From Casp-Chloro-G3 sp002816715 (GTDB taxonomy: Bacteria; Chloroflexota; Dehalococcoidia; Lucifugimonadales; UBA3495): 64,000 nucleotides of DNA. Shown here piece by piece: positions 33,920 through 43,055 of this stretch. Each line of letters begins with the position of its first letter. Position 1 is the first letter of the stretch. Position numbers and translations under genes: made by a program. Under the pieces are notes generated by a model, which saw only the letters and a program-made list of their open reading frames with translations, was not told the DNA's origin and ran no database searches. The DNA lies in contig JAQBUV010000003.1 of assembly GCA_027623815.1 (NCBI GenBank), positions 1-64,000 of the forward strand, written 5' to 3'.

Positions 33920-35469
33920 CCTCGGCTCCCCAGCGTGCGGGAGAGGGTTTGTTCCCTACGGGCAATGACCCGCCAGGGGGCGGTTTCCGGGGTTGTGGAG
34001 CTTTGAGCCTGAGACCCCTGCATTGCCAACGCTAGAGCTGCGCCGATGGCCGCCGCTGTCTCCCGGTTTGCCTTTTCGTGACCATTGCCGTTCATGCGGA
34101 TGTTGACCCCCGGGTAATGCTGACGCTGCGTCCGCGCTGCAACCAGCGCGGGTAATGAGCCGGTGTGGTGGGTGGCCTCCCCAAATCCTTTGTCGGTGAG
34201 AATGTCTCGTAGGAGCGGAATGTTCGATTTGACTCCGTCCAACCGAAAAGCCAGCAGGGCCTTGTGCAGACGCTTGATTGCTTCGTCCCTGGTCTTGCCC
34301 CACGCCATCACCTTGGCTAGCAGCGGCTCGTAGTGTAGCGTAACTTCATAGCCTTTGCAAAGAGCGGTGTCCACCCGCACGTTGCGGCAGGTGGGCAGGT
34401 GCAGGCCGGTGATGGTGCCGATGTCGGGCATGAAAGTGTCGGGGTCTTCAGGATAGACCCGGGCCTGGATGGCGTGACCGGTCACTTTGACTTCATCCTG
34501 GGTGATGGGAAGGGATTCTCCGCAGGCTACTCTGATCTGAAGTTCCACCAAATCGAGACCGGTTATCATCTCGGTGACACCGTGTTCGACTTGAAGGCGG
34601 GTGTTCATTTCCAGGAAGTAGATTTGCCCCTGCGACGATACCAGAAATTCTACGGTCCCGGCGTTGGTGTAGCCAATGTGCCGGGCCAGTTTCAGGGCCA
34701 AGTTGCAAAGTTTTTGACGCAGTTGAGGGTTCAGCTTGACGGCAGGAGTTTCCTCGATGAGTTTCTGGTTGCGACGCTGCATTGAGCAGTCTCGCTCGTA
34801 GAGATGCACCAGATTGCCCTGTTCGTCGCCGATTAGCTGCACTTCGATATGGGACGCTCCCTGGAGGTAACGTTCAAAGAAGAGCCGGGTACTGCCAAAG
34901 GCGTTGGCCGACACTTTACGGGTGCGCTCTACCAGCGGTAATAGTTGGTCCATGCTCTCAATGATATGGATGCCGATGCCGCCGCCACCCTCGGAGGCCT
35001 TGACCATTAGCGGGAATCCTAATTCCCAGGCTCGGTCTACCGCGTGGGTGTCCTCGACGGCGTCGTCGGTGCCGGGCAGGACGGGCAGTCCGGCTTTGCG
35101 GGCCAGTTTACGGGCGCGGAGTTTGTCGCCCATTTTGGCCATGATATCCGGGTTGGGTCCGATAAACTTGACGCCCGCCTCTTCGCAACGAGCGGCGAAG
35201 ACCGGATTTTCCGAGAGGAACCCGTAGCCGGGGTGGATTGCTTCCGCGCCGCTGGTCTTGGCAGCTTCCAGTATTCTGTCGATGTTCAGGTAGCTTTCCC
35301 GGGGTGAAGCCGCGCCCAGCAAGTAGGCCTCGTCGGCCATTTTAACGTGGCGCCCTTTGTGGTCTGCTTCCGAATAGACGGCTACGGTTTTGATGTTGAG
35401 TTTCTGGCAGGTTTTTATAATTCGGCAGGCGATCTCGCCGCGGTTCGCTATTAAAATTTTGCTAAACAC
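33910..35469 (-). CDS. Biotin carboxylase subunit of an acyl-CoA carboxylase
   Basis: A 519-aa ATP-grasp enzyme that carboxylates biotin with ATP and bicarbonate. It has the N-terminal MFSKILIANRGEIACRI, the glycine-rich lid KASEGGGGIGIHI near residue 160 (Ile in place of the usual Arg or Lys after the glycines), and FLEMNTRLQVEHGVTE near 285 with the catalytic Glu/Asn/Arg set. The C-terminal 60-70 residues extend past the usual AccC end and are low in conservation. It may act with an acyl-CoA mutase pathway (propionyl-CoA or similar), but they are 30 kb apart and this is speculation. Confidence 0.92.
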   Translation of the reverse strand: MFSKILIANRGEIACRIIKTCQKLNIKTVAVYSEADHKGRHVKMADEAYLLGAASPRESYLNIDRILEAAKTSGAEAIHPGYGFLSENPVFAARCEEAGVKFIGPNPDIMAKMGDKLRARKLARKAGLPVLPGTDDAVEDTHAVDRAWELGFPLMVKASEGGGGIGIHIIESMDQLLPLVERTRKVSANAFGSTRLFFERYLQGASHIEVQLIGDEQGNLVHLYERDCSMQRRNQKLIEETPAVKLNPQLRQKLCNLALKLARHIGYTNAGTVEFLVSSQGQIYFLEMNTRLQVEHGVTEMITGLDLVELQIRVACGESLPITQDEVKVTGHAIQARVYPEDPDTFMPDIGTITGLHLPTCRNVRVDTALCKGYEVTLHYEPLLAKVMAWGKTRDEAIKRLHKALLAFRLDGVKSNIPLLRDILTDKGFGEATHHTGSLPALVAARTQRQHYPGVNIRMNGNGHEKANRETAAAIGAALALAMQGSQAQSSTTPETAPWRVIARREQTLSRTLGSRGWR

Positions 35470-35632
35470 TAATCGTCCTCTAATTTCTCAGAGATATGTT
35501 CCGCCGGTTAGCCGACGGAGAATTCAGTATATGAACTTTCCAACTCGGCCCGGCATTGAACGAGAAAAGACACAGGTAAAGCTTGGATTCTGTTTGGGTA
35601 TTAGTCTTAAGAAATGCCGTGCTTGAGACTGG

Positions 35633-36412
35633 TTATGAGGATACTTCAGCCTTTGGTAAGCGCTCAAGGTGATTGAGGAACGAGTTGGTGCGAATTTCTT
35701 TATCCATCCAGTAGCTGATGGCGGTGCTAAGCAGGGATTTGACCTCTTGTTCAAGAGACTCGTGGGCCTGTAGTTGGGGCAGATCAGCGATTCTACTGCG
35801 GTGCAGCAGTCGCAGTACTTTCAATGCTCGCAGCGAAAGTGATCGAATTTGAACGCCATAAGGAGCGCAGTCCAAGCAAAGCGTGCCCCCGGCATCTGGG
35901 CTGAACCGATGCTGTTCTGGCTCCAATGGTTTCCGGCAATCAACACAGTGGAATAGCTCAGGCATGAAGCCGGAAGCACGCATTAGATGCAACTCAAAGC
36001 GTCGCAGAACCAATTCCCAGGAGGGATGCTGTTGGATTGCTCCCAAGGTTTCGATGGCCAAGTCGTACAGTTGTTGATTAGAACTGGCCTCCGAGCCGAA
36101 GCCATCCACCAGTTCGGCAACGTACAACCCCCGAGCCAGGGTGGTCAAATCGCTTTTCAGCGAAGAAAAATTCTCGGTGACTTCTACCTGGTTGACGATG
36201 TCCAGGGTGCGGCCTCTGGCCATTGAGAGTTTGGCGACCGTCAGCGGCTCAAAATGGCCGACGATCTTGCTGTTGGAACGTCGCGCGCCCTTGGCGACTG
36301 CTTTCAGCTTGCCAAATTCTCTGGAGTACAGGGTCACCAGCAGGTCGGCTTCGCCAAAGGGGATGTTCTTCAACACCAGGCCCTCGGCGCGGTAAGTTTT
36401 TGGGGGAGGCAT
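35633..36412 (-). CDS. recO: DNA repair protein RecO
   Basis: A 259-aa recombination mediator that helps RecA load at gaps with RecF and RecR. The N-terminal OB-fold begins YRAEGLVLKNIPFGEADLLV, and a zinc-binding segment (Cys-x2-Cys near residue 155, then Cys-x2-Cys near 178) lies in the C-terminal helical part. It is the last gene of the ybeY-dnaX-ybaB-recR-recO series, 16 nt after recR. The operon places RecO and RecR under common control. Confidence 0.93.
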   Translation of the reverse strand: MPPPKTYRAEGLVLKNIPFGEADLLVTLYSREFGKLKAVAKGARRSNSKIVGHFEPLTVAKLSMARGRTLDIVNQVEVTENFSSLKSDLTTLARGLYVAELVDGFGSEASSNQQLYDLAIETLGAIQQHPSWELVLRRFELHLMRASGFMPELFHCVDCRKPLEPEQHRFSPDAGGTLCLDCAPYGVQIRSLSLRALKVLRLLHRSRIADLPQLQAHESLEQEVKSLLSTAISYWMDKEIRTNSFLNHLERLPKAEVSS

Positions 36413-36428
36413 ACTTATACTTCCTAAC

Positions 36429-37043
36429 CTACGCTTCCTGGCGGCCCTGAAACGCGCGGCTCAGCGTCAGTTCGTCGGAGTATTCCAGAGACCCGCCCAC
36501 GGGCAGTCCCCGGGCCAGGTGGGTTACTTTGATGTTGGCCCCTTGCAGATGGCGGGAGATGTACATGGCGGTGGCCTCGCCCTCCAATGTAGGGTTGGTG
36601 GCGATGATCAGTTCCTTAACGTCGGTGTTGGCCAGACGGGGGAAAAGCTCCTTCAGTTTGAGCTGTTCCGGGCCGATGCCGTTCAACGGAGAGATCACCC
36701 CGTGCAGCACATGGTACAGTCCGTGATAGCAGTGGGTGCGTTCCAGGGCCAGCACGTCTAGAGGGTCTTCGACGACACAAATCTGCTCGCGGGTTCGCTG
36801 CGGGTTGGCGCAGATGGTGCAGGGATCAGCGTCGGTCAGGTTCTGGCACTCCTGGCAAAATACAATGTTGTGCTTGACCGCGCTGATGGCCTCAGCCAGG
36901 TCGAAGGCCTCTTCATTGGGCAGACGTATGATGTAGTAAGCCAACCGCTGGGCGCTCTTGGGGCCGACGCCCGGCAGTTTGTTCAATTCCTGTATCAACC
37001 GGGCCAGCGACGGCGCCGCCGAGGGCAGGTGCTCGGTGGTCAT
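36429..37043 (-). CDS. recR: Recombination protein RecR
   Basis: A 204-aa ring-forming recombination mediator. It has the helix-hairpin-helix LPGVGPKSAQRLA near residue 23, a C4 zinc finger (CQECQNL...CTICANP, residues about 58-74), and a Toprim domain with VVEDPLDVLALE near 85 and TNPTLEGEATA near 150. The length and domain order are complete. It lies 43 nt downstream of ybaB, as in many bacteria. Confidence 0.97.
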   Translation of the reverse strand: MTTEHLPSAAPSLARLIQELNKLPGVGPKSAQRLAYYIIRLPNEEAFDLAEAISAVKHNIVFCQECQNLTDADPCTICANPQRTREQICVVEDPLDVLALERTHCYHGLYHVLHGVISPLNGIGPEQLKLKELFPRLANTDVKELIIATNPTLEGEATAMYISRHLQGANIKVTHLARGLPVGGSLEYSDELTLSRAFQGRQEA

Positions 37044-37086
37044 ACGGACGCTCGTTGCATGGCAATCTCGTGAGAGACCACCGAAT

Positions 37087-37389
37087 CTAAAATCCCAGAC
37101 CGGGAATGTTCATGCCGCCGGTGACTGAGCTCATTTTCTGGGAGGCCAATTCCTGGGTCTTGTTGAAGGCGTCGTTGACCGCGGCGGCGACCAGGTCCTG
37201 GAGCAGTTCCACATCTTCGGCGGCTTCGGGGTCAATGGTTACCGATTCAACGCTCTGCTTGCCGGTCATTACCACTTTGACCACACCACCGCCGGCAGTA
37301 CCAATAACGGTGAGGGTTTCTAGCTCCTCTTGCACCTTTTGCAACTGGGCCTGTAATTTTTGGGCCTGGCGAATCATGTTTTTGTTCAT
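37087..37389 (-). CDS. YbaB/EbfC-family nucleoid-associated protein
   Basis: A 100-aa DNA-binding protein. It shows the N-terminal coiled coil MIRQAQKLQAQLQKVQEEL, the beta core TVIGTAGGGVVKVVMTGKQSVESVTIDPE, and the C-terminal NDAFNKTQELASQKM helix. Members dimerise, bind DNA and lie between dnaX and recR in very many genomes, as here. Its start overlaps the dnaX stop by 4 nt, which indicates coupled translation. Confidence 0.95.
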   Translation of the reverse strand: MNKNMIRQAQKLQAQLQKVQEELETLTVIGTAGGGVVKVVMTGKQSVESVTIDPEAAEDVELLQDLVAAAVNDAFNKTQELASQKMSSVTGGMNIPGLGF

Positions 37390-39122
37390 TCTGACTGCTC
37401 CTGTATAATCCTGGCGCCCATGCCCAAAGCGGCGCGCACCAGTGGACTTTGCTGGGCGGAGCGGGTGGAGCCGCTGTCGCCAGTTTCTTCCATGAGAACT
37501 AACTGAAAAGTATAGGGCGTGCCGAAGAATTTCTCCACCGCCTCAGCGACCATACGGCGACCGTTGGGGTCTTCCATCTCCTCCTGCATCCGCTCCATGT
37601 TGGTGCGATGGCTGAAACTCAGGACCATGGTGTCATCCTGGACTACTATGGAGTCGGACTTGCAGTCGCGGAGCAAAGCGCCCAGGTTGTACTTTTTGCC
37701 CTTGTAACGGTTCAGGGCTTTCACGGTTGCCATCCAGCGCGTCCGAAAGTCTCCTTCGGCGGGAATATCCGCTACGGATAGACCCGCTGTCGGCAGGTCT
37801 GGGTTAGTATTGGATGCCACCGGCGACATTTCGGGCGCAGGCGGGGCAATTCTGGTGTTGTCAGTTTCGGCAACCGGTGGGTTTTGTGAAGTTGCCGGAG
37901 GCCGCTCGGTTGGCGTCGATGCTCGGGTCGGTGGAGACGCTGTCGCTGGTCGATTATTGCTTTGAACAGTGGCCGAAGACCGGTTGGTCGGGCGGGCTAC
38001 CTGGGGCGCAGTTTCCGCAACGGTTGACTGAGTAACCGGTGGGGAGACGTCGCCATTGCAGATTTCAACCACGGCGAGTTCCAGCGGCAAAGTCGATGGA
38101 GCATCATAGCGCATATTCAACTCGCCCCAAAGTTTGAGGGCCTTTACAATCCGCCATGATGGTAGCTGGTTGACCAATTCTCGAAGCTGGCTAATAACAT
38201 GATCGGGCAGGTCCAGGCCTTCGCTGGAGCCCCACTCCAGCAGCAGGGCGGCCCGCAGCAGTTCCAAGGTCTGTCGGTGCAACTGGCGCATGTCGGTGCC
38301 GTCCCACGCCGCCTGGTTAATCGCTCCCAAACAAGCCGCGGTATTGCCCATCAGCAGACTCTTGACCAGTTCCAGCCAGCGGTCGCCATGGCCCAGCCCC
38401 AGCAGTTCCTCTACCTGATGCAGACCAACGCCTTCGCCGTAGGACAGCACCAGTTGTTCCAGTAGATTCTCAGCATCCCGCAGGCTGCCCGCGGCGTAGC
38501 GGGCCACCAATCGTATGGCTTCTGGCTCCACGGTAGCGCCCTCGCCTTCGGTGATCTGGCTGAGCCGTTGGTAGATTATCTCGGCGGGCAGGCGGCGGAA
38601 ATCATGCCGCTGACAGCGAGAAATGATGGTCGGCAGAATCTTGCTGGCCTCAGTGGTGCAAAGGATAAAAATGACATGGCTGGGCGGCTCCTCCAGGGTT
38701 TTCAAGAAGGCATTGGAGGCCTGATCGGTGAGCATGTGGGCTTCGTCGATAATGTAGACTTTGCGCTTGCCTTCCACCGGCGCGAAGTTGACCTTGTCGC
38801 GAATGTCCCGAATCTCGTCGATACCCCGATTGCTGGCCGCGTCGAGTTCAATGATGTCCATAAAGCGGCCATCATTGACTGATATGCACATGGCGCAGGC
38901 GTTGCAAGGGTCGCCTTCCTGGGGGGCAAGGCAGTTGACCGCTTTGGCCAGCACCCGCGCTGTGCTGGTCTTTCCGGTGCCCCGTGGGCCGCAGAACAGG
39001 TAGGAATGGGAGACCCGGTTCTGCTGGATGGAATGCCGCAGCGTAGTGGCGACGTGTTCCTGTCCCGCCAGGTCACTAAAGCTGGTTGGCCGCCACTTGC
39101 GGTAGTAGACTTGCGAGGTCAT
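37386..39122 (-). CDS. dnaX: DNA polymerase III subunit gamma/tau
   Basis: The clamp-loader ATPase, 578 aa. Walker A GPRGTGKTSTAR lies near residue 45, zinc-finger cysteines in CLAPQEGDPCNACAMC near 64-79, Walker B YIIDEAHML near 122, and the SRC motif ISRCQRHDF near 165. After the helical domain III a 70-residue Pro/Thr/Ser-rich linker precedes a C-terminal domain for tau functions. I looked for a programmed frameshift site and found only a weak CAAAAAG at a Lys-Lys pair. It overlaps both neighbours by 4 nt, inside the ybeY-recO operon. Confidence 0.95.
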   Translation of the reverse strand: MTSQVYYRKWRPTSFSDLAGQEHVATTLRHSIQQNRVSHSYLFCGPRGTGKTSTARVLAKAVNCLAPQEGDPCNACAMCISVNDGRFMDIIELDAASNRGIDEIRDIRDKVNFAPVEGKRKVYIIDEAHMLTDQASNAFLKTLEEPPSHVIFILCTTEASKILPTIISRCQRHDFRRLPAEIIYQRLSQITEGEGATVEPEAIRLVARYAAGSLRDAENLLEQLVLSYGEGVGLHQVEELLGLGHGDRWLELVKSLLMGNTAACLGAINQAAWDGTDMRQLHRQTLELLRAALLLEWGSSEGLDLPDHVISQLRELVNQLPSWRIVKALKLWGELNMRYDAPSTLPLELAVVEICNGDVSPPVTQSTVAETAPQVARPTNRSSATVQSNNRPATASPPTRASTPTERPPATSQNPPVAETDNTRIAPPAPEMSPVASNTNPDLPTAGLSVADIPAEGDFRTRWMATVKALNRYKGKKYNLGALLRDCKSDSIVVQDDTMVLSFSHRTNMERMQEEMEDPNGRRMVAEAVEKFFGTPYTFQLVLMEETGDSGSTRSAQQSPLVRAALGMGARIIQEQSE

Positions 39123-39673
39123 TGACTCACCGCGCCAGGCTCGAATATGGACTGAAGAGCCAAACGTTCCTGGCCTTGCATCAGTTCAGTGTCAGCGGCT
39201 TCAAGGTGGTCGTGGCCCACCAGGTGGAGCACCCCATGGACCATGAGCAACGCCAGTTCATTCTTCAAATCATGACCCTTTTCGGATGCCTGCCGCTGTG
39301 CTTGCGGGTAGGAAACGATAACCTCACCCAAAGGTGGTATCTGGTCGGGAGGCAGGATAAACGGGAAAATTGCAGAGGCTTGGTCGCCGGCTTGAGCGTT
39401 GTCCTCAGGCTCGTCTGGCCCTTCCCAGTGCCCCGAAAAATCTGCAGAAAAGGAAAGCACGTCGGTTACTTCGTCCAGCCCCCGGTATTTACGGTTCAGA
39501 TCCCGCACCGTGGCATCGTCGGTCAACAGCAGGCTCACCTGCCCGGCTTTATCATCGGCCAAAGCTACTCGCATGGCCTGTTGCATCACCATATTGAGCC
39601 AATCTTCAGACGCCAAATTATCGAATGGTTCGTCGATGATGATGTCAATTTCCCTGGTTGGGAAGCGCGACAC
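39119..39673 (-). CDS. ybeY: Endoribonuclease YbeY (rRNA maturation)
   Basis: A 184-aa zinc-dependent RNase involved in 16S rRNA 3' maturation and ribosome quality control. The zinc motif HGVLHLVGHDH lies at residues 146-156. An acidic insertion (about residues 80-108, GHWEGPDEPEDNAQAGDQ) between VTDVLSFS and GEVIVS makes it longer than the usual 150-160 aa. It heads the dnaX-recO operon and overlaps the dnaX start by 4 nt. Confidence 0.93.
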   Translation of the reverse strand: MSRFPTREIDIIIDEPFDNLASEDWLNMVMQQAMRVALADDKAGQVSLLLTDDATVRDLNRKYRGLDEVTDVLSFSADFSGHWEGPDEPEDNAQAGDQASAIFPFILPPDQIPPLGEVIVSYPQAQRQASEKGHDLKNELALLMVHGVLHLVGHDHLEAADTELMQGQERLALQSIFEPGAVSQ

Positions 39674-39915
39674 CGATGCAATGCTCCTTAAATTGTGCGA
39701 TGAAATCTGGGGATGAGAAGTCTATGGCCATCATAGCATGGGCCAACCGGGGGCTTCAAGGAACCGCCGTCGCGGCAACGGGCTATTTTCAAGTCCGTGT
39801 TGGCGTAGAAATCCCTTTTAGTGAGCAAGGCCCAAGCATGCTAAAATAATAGTTGCAAAATTAGCCGATATCCACCCTGTTCCCGCTTGGGAGCAGGTGA
39901 AGGAGTTAGTTGTAA

Positions 39916-40377
39916 ATGGTCGATGATAACCCCCAAACTCTTAATGAAGAATTTGCTGAATTGGTACTGCCCGAAGAGGGGGTGGTTGACCTTACCGATA
40001 AGTTGACCGAATACATGACCGAGATCGAATTGGGCGGGATGCCCGACATTGTTGGTCAAGTGTTGGATGACTTTATAGATCAGTCTGGCTGCATGCCCGA
40101 GGACCTGAGAGATTCCGATGCCTTTGATCAGATTACCAGCACGCAGTTGGCGGTAACGCTGGCCTACCAGTTGGGTCGTTTGGAAGGCCGTTCGCCTCAA
40201 CTGGTGCGGCGGTTGGTTAGAGAATCAGTGGAAAAATGGGAAGCCAAACCGTTGGCTGATTCGCCGGACATCTCCGATGCCGATCTGCGCCGTCCCAAAG
40301 AATTGGTCTATCCCAGGTTGCGTCGTCTAGAATACGCCGAAGATGACGATGACGACGACGATTACTCCGACGATTAA
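39916..40377 (+). CDS. Acidic protein of unknown function
   Basis: A 153-aa protein that I do not recognise. It is strongly acidic, mostly helical by appearance, and ends in a run of about ten Asp and Glu residues followed by YSDD. The central part (GGMPDIVGQVLDDFIDQSG, then AVTLAYQLGRLEGRSP) looks like a folded helical domain. It starts with ATG after GGAGTTAGTTGTAA and stands alone between the divergent ybeY operon and an amidohydrolase. The codon use looks like that of the neighbours, so it is probably a real gene. The acidic tail could interact with basic proteins or metal ions; this is a guess. Confidence 0.65.
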   Translation: MVDDNPQTLNEEFAELVLPEEGVVDLTDKLTEYMTEIELGGMPDIVGQVLDDFIDQSGCMPEDLRDSDAFDQITSTQLAVTLAYQLGRLEGRSPQLVRRLVRESVEKWEAKPLADSPDISDADLRRPKELVYPRLRRLEYAEDDDDDDDYSDD

Positions 40378-40502
40378 ATCTTGCAGAAAGTTTCTGGGCG
40401 GGAGCGGCCCACTCAAGTTGGCGCCATTGACGACGTACCGGTTCACCTAGAATTGGTGCGTCGGATATTATTTTGGAATAAGCATGTTTAAATGGGGGGA
40501 AG

Positions 40503-41684
40503 ATGACTAGCGTACCGCCGATATATGAATTGTTGCTCAAGGGAGGCACCCTCCTGGATCCGGGTCAGGGGATTCACGACCGTCGGGATGTCGCATTTCA
40601 GGATGGGAAAATTGCGGCAGTGGCGGAGCGTATTGATCCAACTTCGGCGCAGAATGTGGTGGACGTTGCCGGCAAGCTGGTTACTCCGGGACTGATAGAC
40701 CTGCATGGACACTTTTATCATGGTGGCACTGGCAGCGCGGTGCACGCTGACCGCAACTGCCTCTCGGCCGGGGTGACTACTGGAGTCGACGCCGGGAGTT
40801 CTGGATGCATGAACTACGGTGCGATGAGGGACTACGTTTTCCCGGCACACAAGACCCGGCTGCTGGCATTTATCCACATTGGATCGGTGGGCCTGGCCGC
40901 GAATCGGGTTTTGGGCGGAGGACTGCATGACCTGCGGATCATCGATGTTGACCGTACTATTGATGCCATCAAGAGCAACCCCGGCTTCTTCTTTGGGGTC
41001 AAGGTACGGATGCATCATGACGCGGTGGCCCGCTGGGATGCCCACACCGCTATGAAAAAGGCGCGCGCGGCAGCGGATCAGGCCGGAGTCAGGCTGATGG
41101 TGCACGTTAGCGGGACTCCGATACCCCTGCCCGATGTGCTCGAGTTCCTCGGCCCGGGAGATATTTCGACCCACGCCTTCAACGGTGACGCCGAATCAAT
41201 TCTAGACCGAAACAACCAGATCCGCCCCGAAGTTCGCGAAGCAGTGAAGCGGGGAGTGGTGATGGATGTCGGTCACGCCGGTGTCCATTGCGATGTCGAG
41301 GTGGTGAGGGCAGCGATGCAGCAGGGCATGAATCCCGATACCATCAGCACCGACATCCACGTCCCGCCAGAGGGTAGGACGGTGTACCTGATGAATGATC
41401 TGGTGAGTAAGTTCCACGCATTGGGCATGACGCTGGAAGATGCGGTGGCCGCCAGCACTATCCGTCCCGCCAAGGTTCTGGGGTTGCAAGAGTCTCTGGG
41501 GTCTTTGGCTGTCGGCATGGCGGGCGACGCCGCCGTTTTTGATTTGAGGGAGGGGCGGTTCGTGTGGCATGACATGGCGGGACACAATGTAGAAGGAAAA
41601 GTGCGCCTCGACACCTTCCTGACCGTCCGCGATGGCTCAATCGTGTGGCGCGAGGGACGTTTGACACAGATGGGTGACTGCTAG
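40503..41684 (+). CDS. Amidohydrolase/deacetylase family metallohydrolase
   Basis: A 393-aa TIM-barrel metal-dependent hydrolase of the dihydroorotase-like group. Metal ligands are visible in PGLIDLHGHFYHGG near residue 63, the likely carbamylated Lys in FFGVKVRMHH near 166, HVSGTP near 201, and the Asp in TISTDIHVP near 282. The pattern fits the 'amidohydrolase/deacetylase' family, which includes D-aminoacylase-like and N-acetyl-amino-acid deacetylases. The substrate is unknown. ATG 40503 is preceded by GGGGGAAG. Confidence 0.87.
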   Translation: MTSVPPIYELLLKGGTLLDPGQGIHDRRDVAFQDGKIAAVAERIDPTSAQNVVDVAGKLVTPGLIDLHGHFYHGGTGSAVHADRNCLSAGVTTGVDAGSSGCMNYGAMRDYVFPAHKTRLLAFIHIGSVGLAANRVLGGGLHDLRIIDVDRTIDAIKSNPGFFFGVKVRMHHDAVARWDAHTAMKKARAAADQAGVRLMVHVSGTPIPLPDVLEFLGPGDISTHAFNGDAESILDRNNQIRPEVREAVKRGVVMDVGHAGVHCDVEVVRAAMQQGMNPDTISTDIHVPPEGRTVYLMNDLVSKFHALGMTLEDAVAASTIRPAKVLGLQESLGSLAVGMAGDAAVFDLREGRFVWHDMAGHNVEGKVRLDTFLTVRDGSIVWREGRLTQMGDC

Positions 41685-41715
41685 GCGGCAGTAGCGCCTC
41701 AGCTTCTATAGTGTA

Positions 41716-41827
41716 CTGTCTAAATTGTGGTTCGACAGGCTCACCACGAGCGGGTGCAAACTTCCAGTCTGCCTATCCTGAGCTCGGCGATGGATAAAAA
41801 GGATAAATCTGTAGAGGTTTTAGACAG
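41716..41827. repeat. MITE-like element with 9-bp terminal inverted repeats
   Basis: A 112-bp segment bounded by CTGTCTAAA (41716-41724) and its exact inverse TTTAGACAG (41819-41827). Inside lies GTTCGACAGGCTCACCACG (41730-41748), followed after about 20 bp by CCTATCCTGAGCTCGGCGA, an imperfect inverted partner. Related cores occur near 7730 and 55054. No coding capacity is seen. Confidence 0.7.
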
Positions 41828-41970
41828 ACTTTGATCAAGTAACGGGCCGTGAGGCGTTGCGGCTTGTTTCGGTCTGCCCCAAATATGGCTCAGCGCACGT
41901 CGTATGTAGAAGCGCCGTCCCTGACTGTTCGGTACTTGTAAATATAGATGGAGACTGTCAAACTGTACCA

Positions 41971-42852
41971 ATGCGTATCGGCGAGTTTGAATTTTCAGAG
42001 CCTATTCCTGACCTGAAAGATCCGCACGCAATTGCGGTGCTAAGGCCGTGGATTGATGTGGGTAATGTCGGTACTTTGGCGCTCGGCCGGTTGGAGCGTC
42101 ACCTGCAGGCCAAGGAGCTGGGTAGAATTGCTCAGCCCGGCATGTTCTACGACTTCACACGGTACCGACCCCGCTCATTGTTCAATGAGGGTCGTCGGGA
42201 GGTCACAGTCCCCAATACCATCATTCGGTATGCTACCCAAGAAGATGGGCGTGACCTTCTGTTCATGCATTTGTTGGAGCCTCACCTTTATGGCGAAGAC
42301 TTCACCAATACTATGCTGGACGTGCTGAAGTTCTTGGGAGTCAAACGTTACTCACTGGTCGGCGGGATGTACGATATGGTACCGCACACCAGGCCACTGC
42401 TGGTCTCAGGTCTGGGCAGCGGCGGGAACGTGGAAGAGGAACGGCAACAGGCACGGGTGCAAACCAGTAATTATGAAGGGCCAACCACTATCACCTATTT
42501 GATCACTCAAGAAGCGATACAGCTAGGGATGGAAACCAGGACGTTTGTGGTGCACCTTCCTCAATACTTCCAAGTTGAGGATGACCTGACCGGTACTGCC
42601 CGGTTGACGGAAATCCTCTGTGATATTTACGAATTGCCCGAGCGACTGATTGAGCCTAATCTGGGCAAGGAACAGTACGAAAAACTCCAGGGCATGGTCG
42701 ACGACACCTCTGGGGTTGGTTCGCTTTTGGGGCGCTTGGAAGAGCGTTACGACAAAGACCAGCAGGATGAAGGGCCGGAGCTACCTCCGTTGTCGGCCAA
42801 TATAGAGGAATTCCTGAAAGACTTGGATGAGGGTTTCAGTCCGACCAATTGA
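41971..42852 (+). CDS. PAC2 family protein (proteasome assembly chaperone-like)
   Basis: A 293-aa protein from ATG 41971. The open frame reaches back to 41857, but that extra stretch is unlike the family and abuts a repeat element. It has the PAC2 fold: AIAVLRPWIDVGNVGTLALGRLERHL at the N-terminus, VPNTIIRYATQEDGRDLLFMHLLEPH in the middle, and YSLVGGMYDMVPHTRP. The C-terminal 60 residues are charged and may be disordered. Relatives occur in archaea and actinobacteria and are linked to proteasome or ATP-grasp functions. No proteasome genes are in the window, so the role is open. Confidence 0.82.
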   Translation: MRIGEFEFSEPIPDLKDPHAIAVLRPWIDVGNVGTLALGRLERHLQAKELGRIAQPGMFYDFTRYRPRSLFNEGRREVTVPNTIIRYATQEDGRDLLFMHLLEPHLYGEDFTNTMLDVLKFLGVKRYSLVGGMYDMVPHTRPLLVSGLGSGGNVEEERQQARVQTSNYEGPTTITYLITQEAIQLGMETRTFVVHLPQYFQVEDDLTGTARLTEILCDIYELPERLIEPNLGKEQYEKLQGMVDDTSGVGSLLGRLEERYDKDQQDEGPELPPLSANIEEFLKDLDEGFSPTN

Positions 42853-42979
42853 GGCGGATATTAATTACGGTTATTCATTAGTGACCAACGGTTTTAAGTC
42901 TCCCAACAGTTTTTTATGTCGGAAAATAGTGCATAAATTCCGAATGTGTCCAATAGGAAACGCGCTATTGACAAGCGCA

Positions 42980-43008
42980 TTGACTGACCTTTAGCCTTAT
43001 GGTAGATT
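42980..43008 (+). promoter_or_regulatory. Candidate promoter of infC-rpmI-rplT
   Basis: TTGACT at 42980-42985, a 17-bp spacer and TAGATT at 43003-43008. A second TTGACA lies just upstream at 42968 inside a small GCGCT/AGCGC dyad. The leader to the infC start would be about 40 nt. Confidence 0.4.
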
Positions 43009-43055
43009 GAACCATCTTTCCAGGTGGCTGACGGTCATACGTCGGAGGTAAGAGT

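Noticed and set aside
37680..37700. Programmed -1 frameshift site in dnaX
   Set aside because: Only CAAAAAG is present, with no strong hairpin seen after it. It is a weak slippery site at an ordinary Lys-Lys pair.
41857..41970. N-terminal extension of the PAC2 protein
   Set aside because: The extension does not resemble the family and abuts a repeat element. ATG 41971 gives the normal N-terminus.
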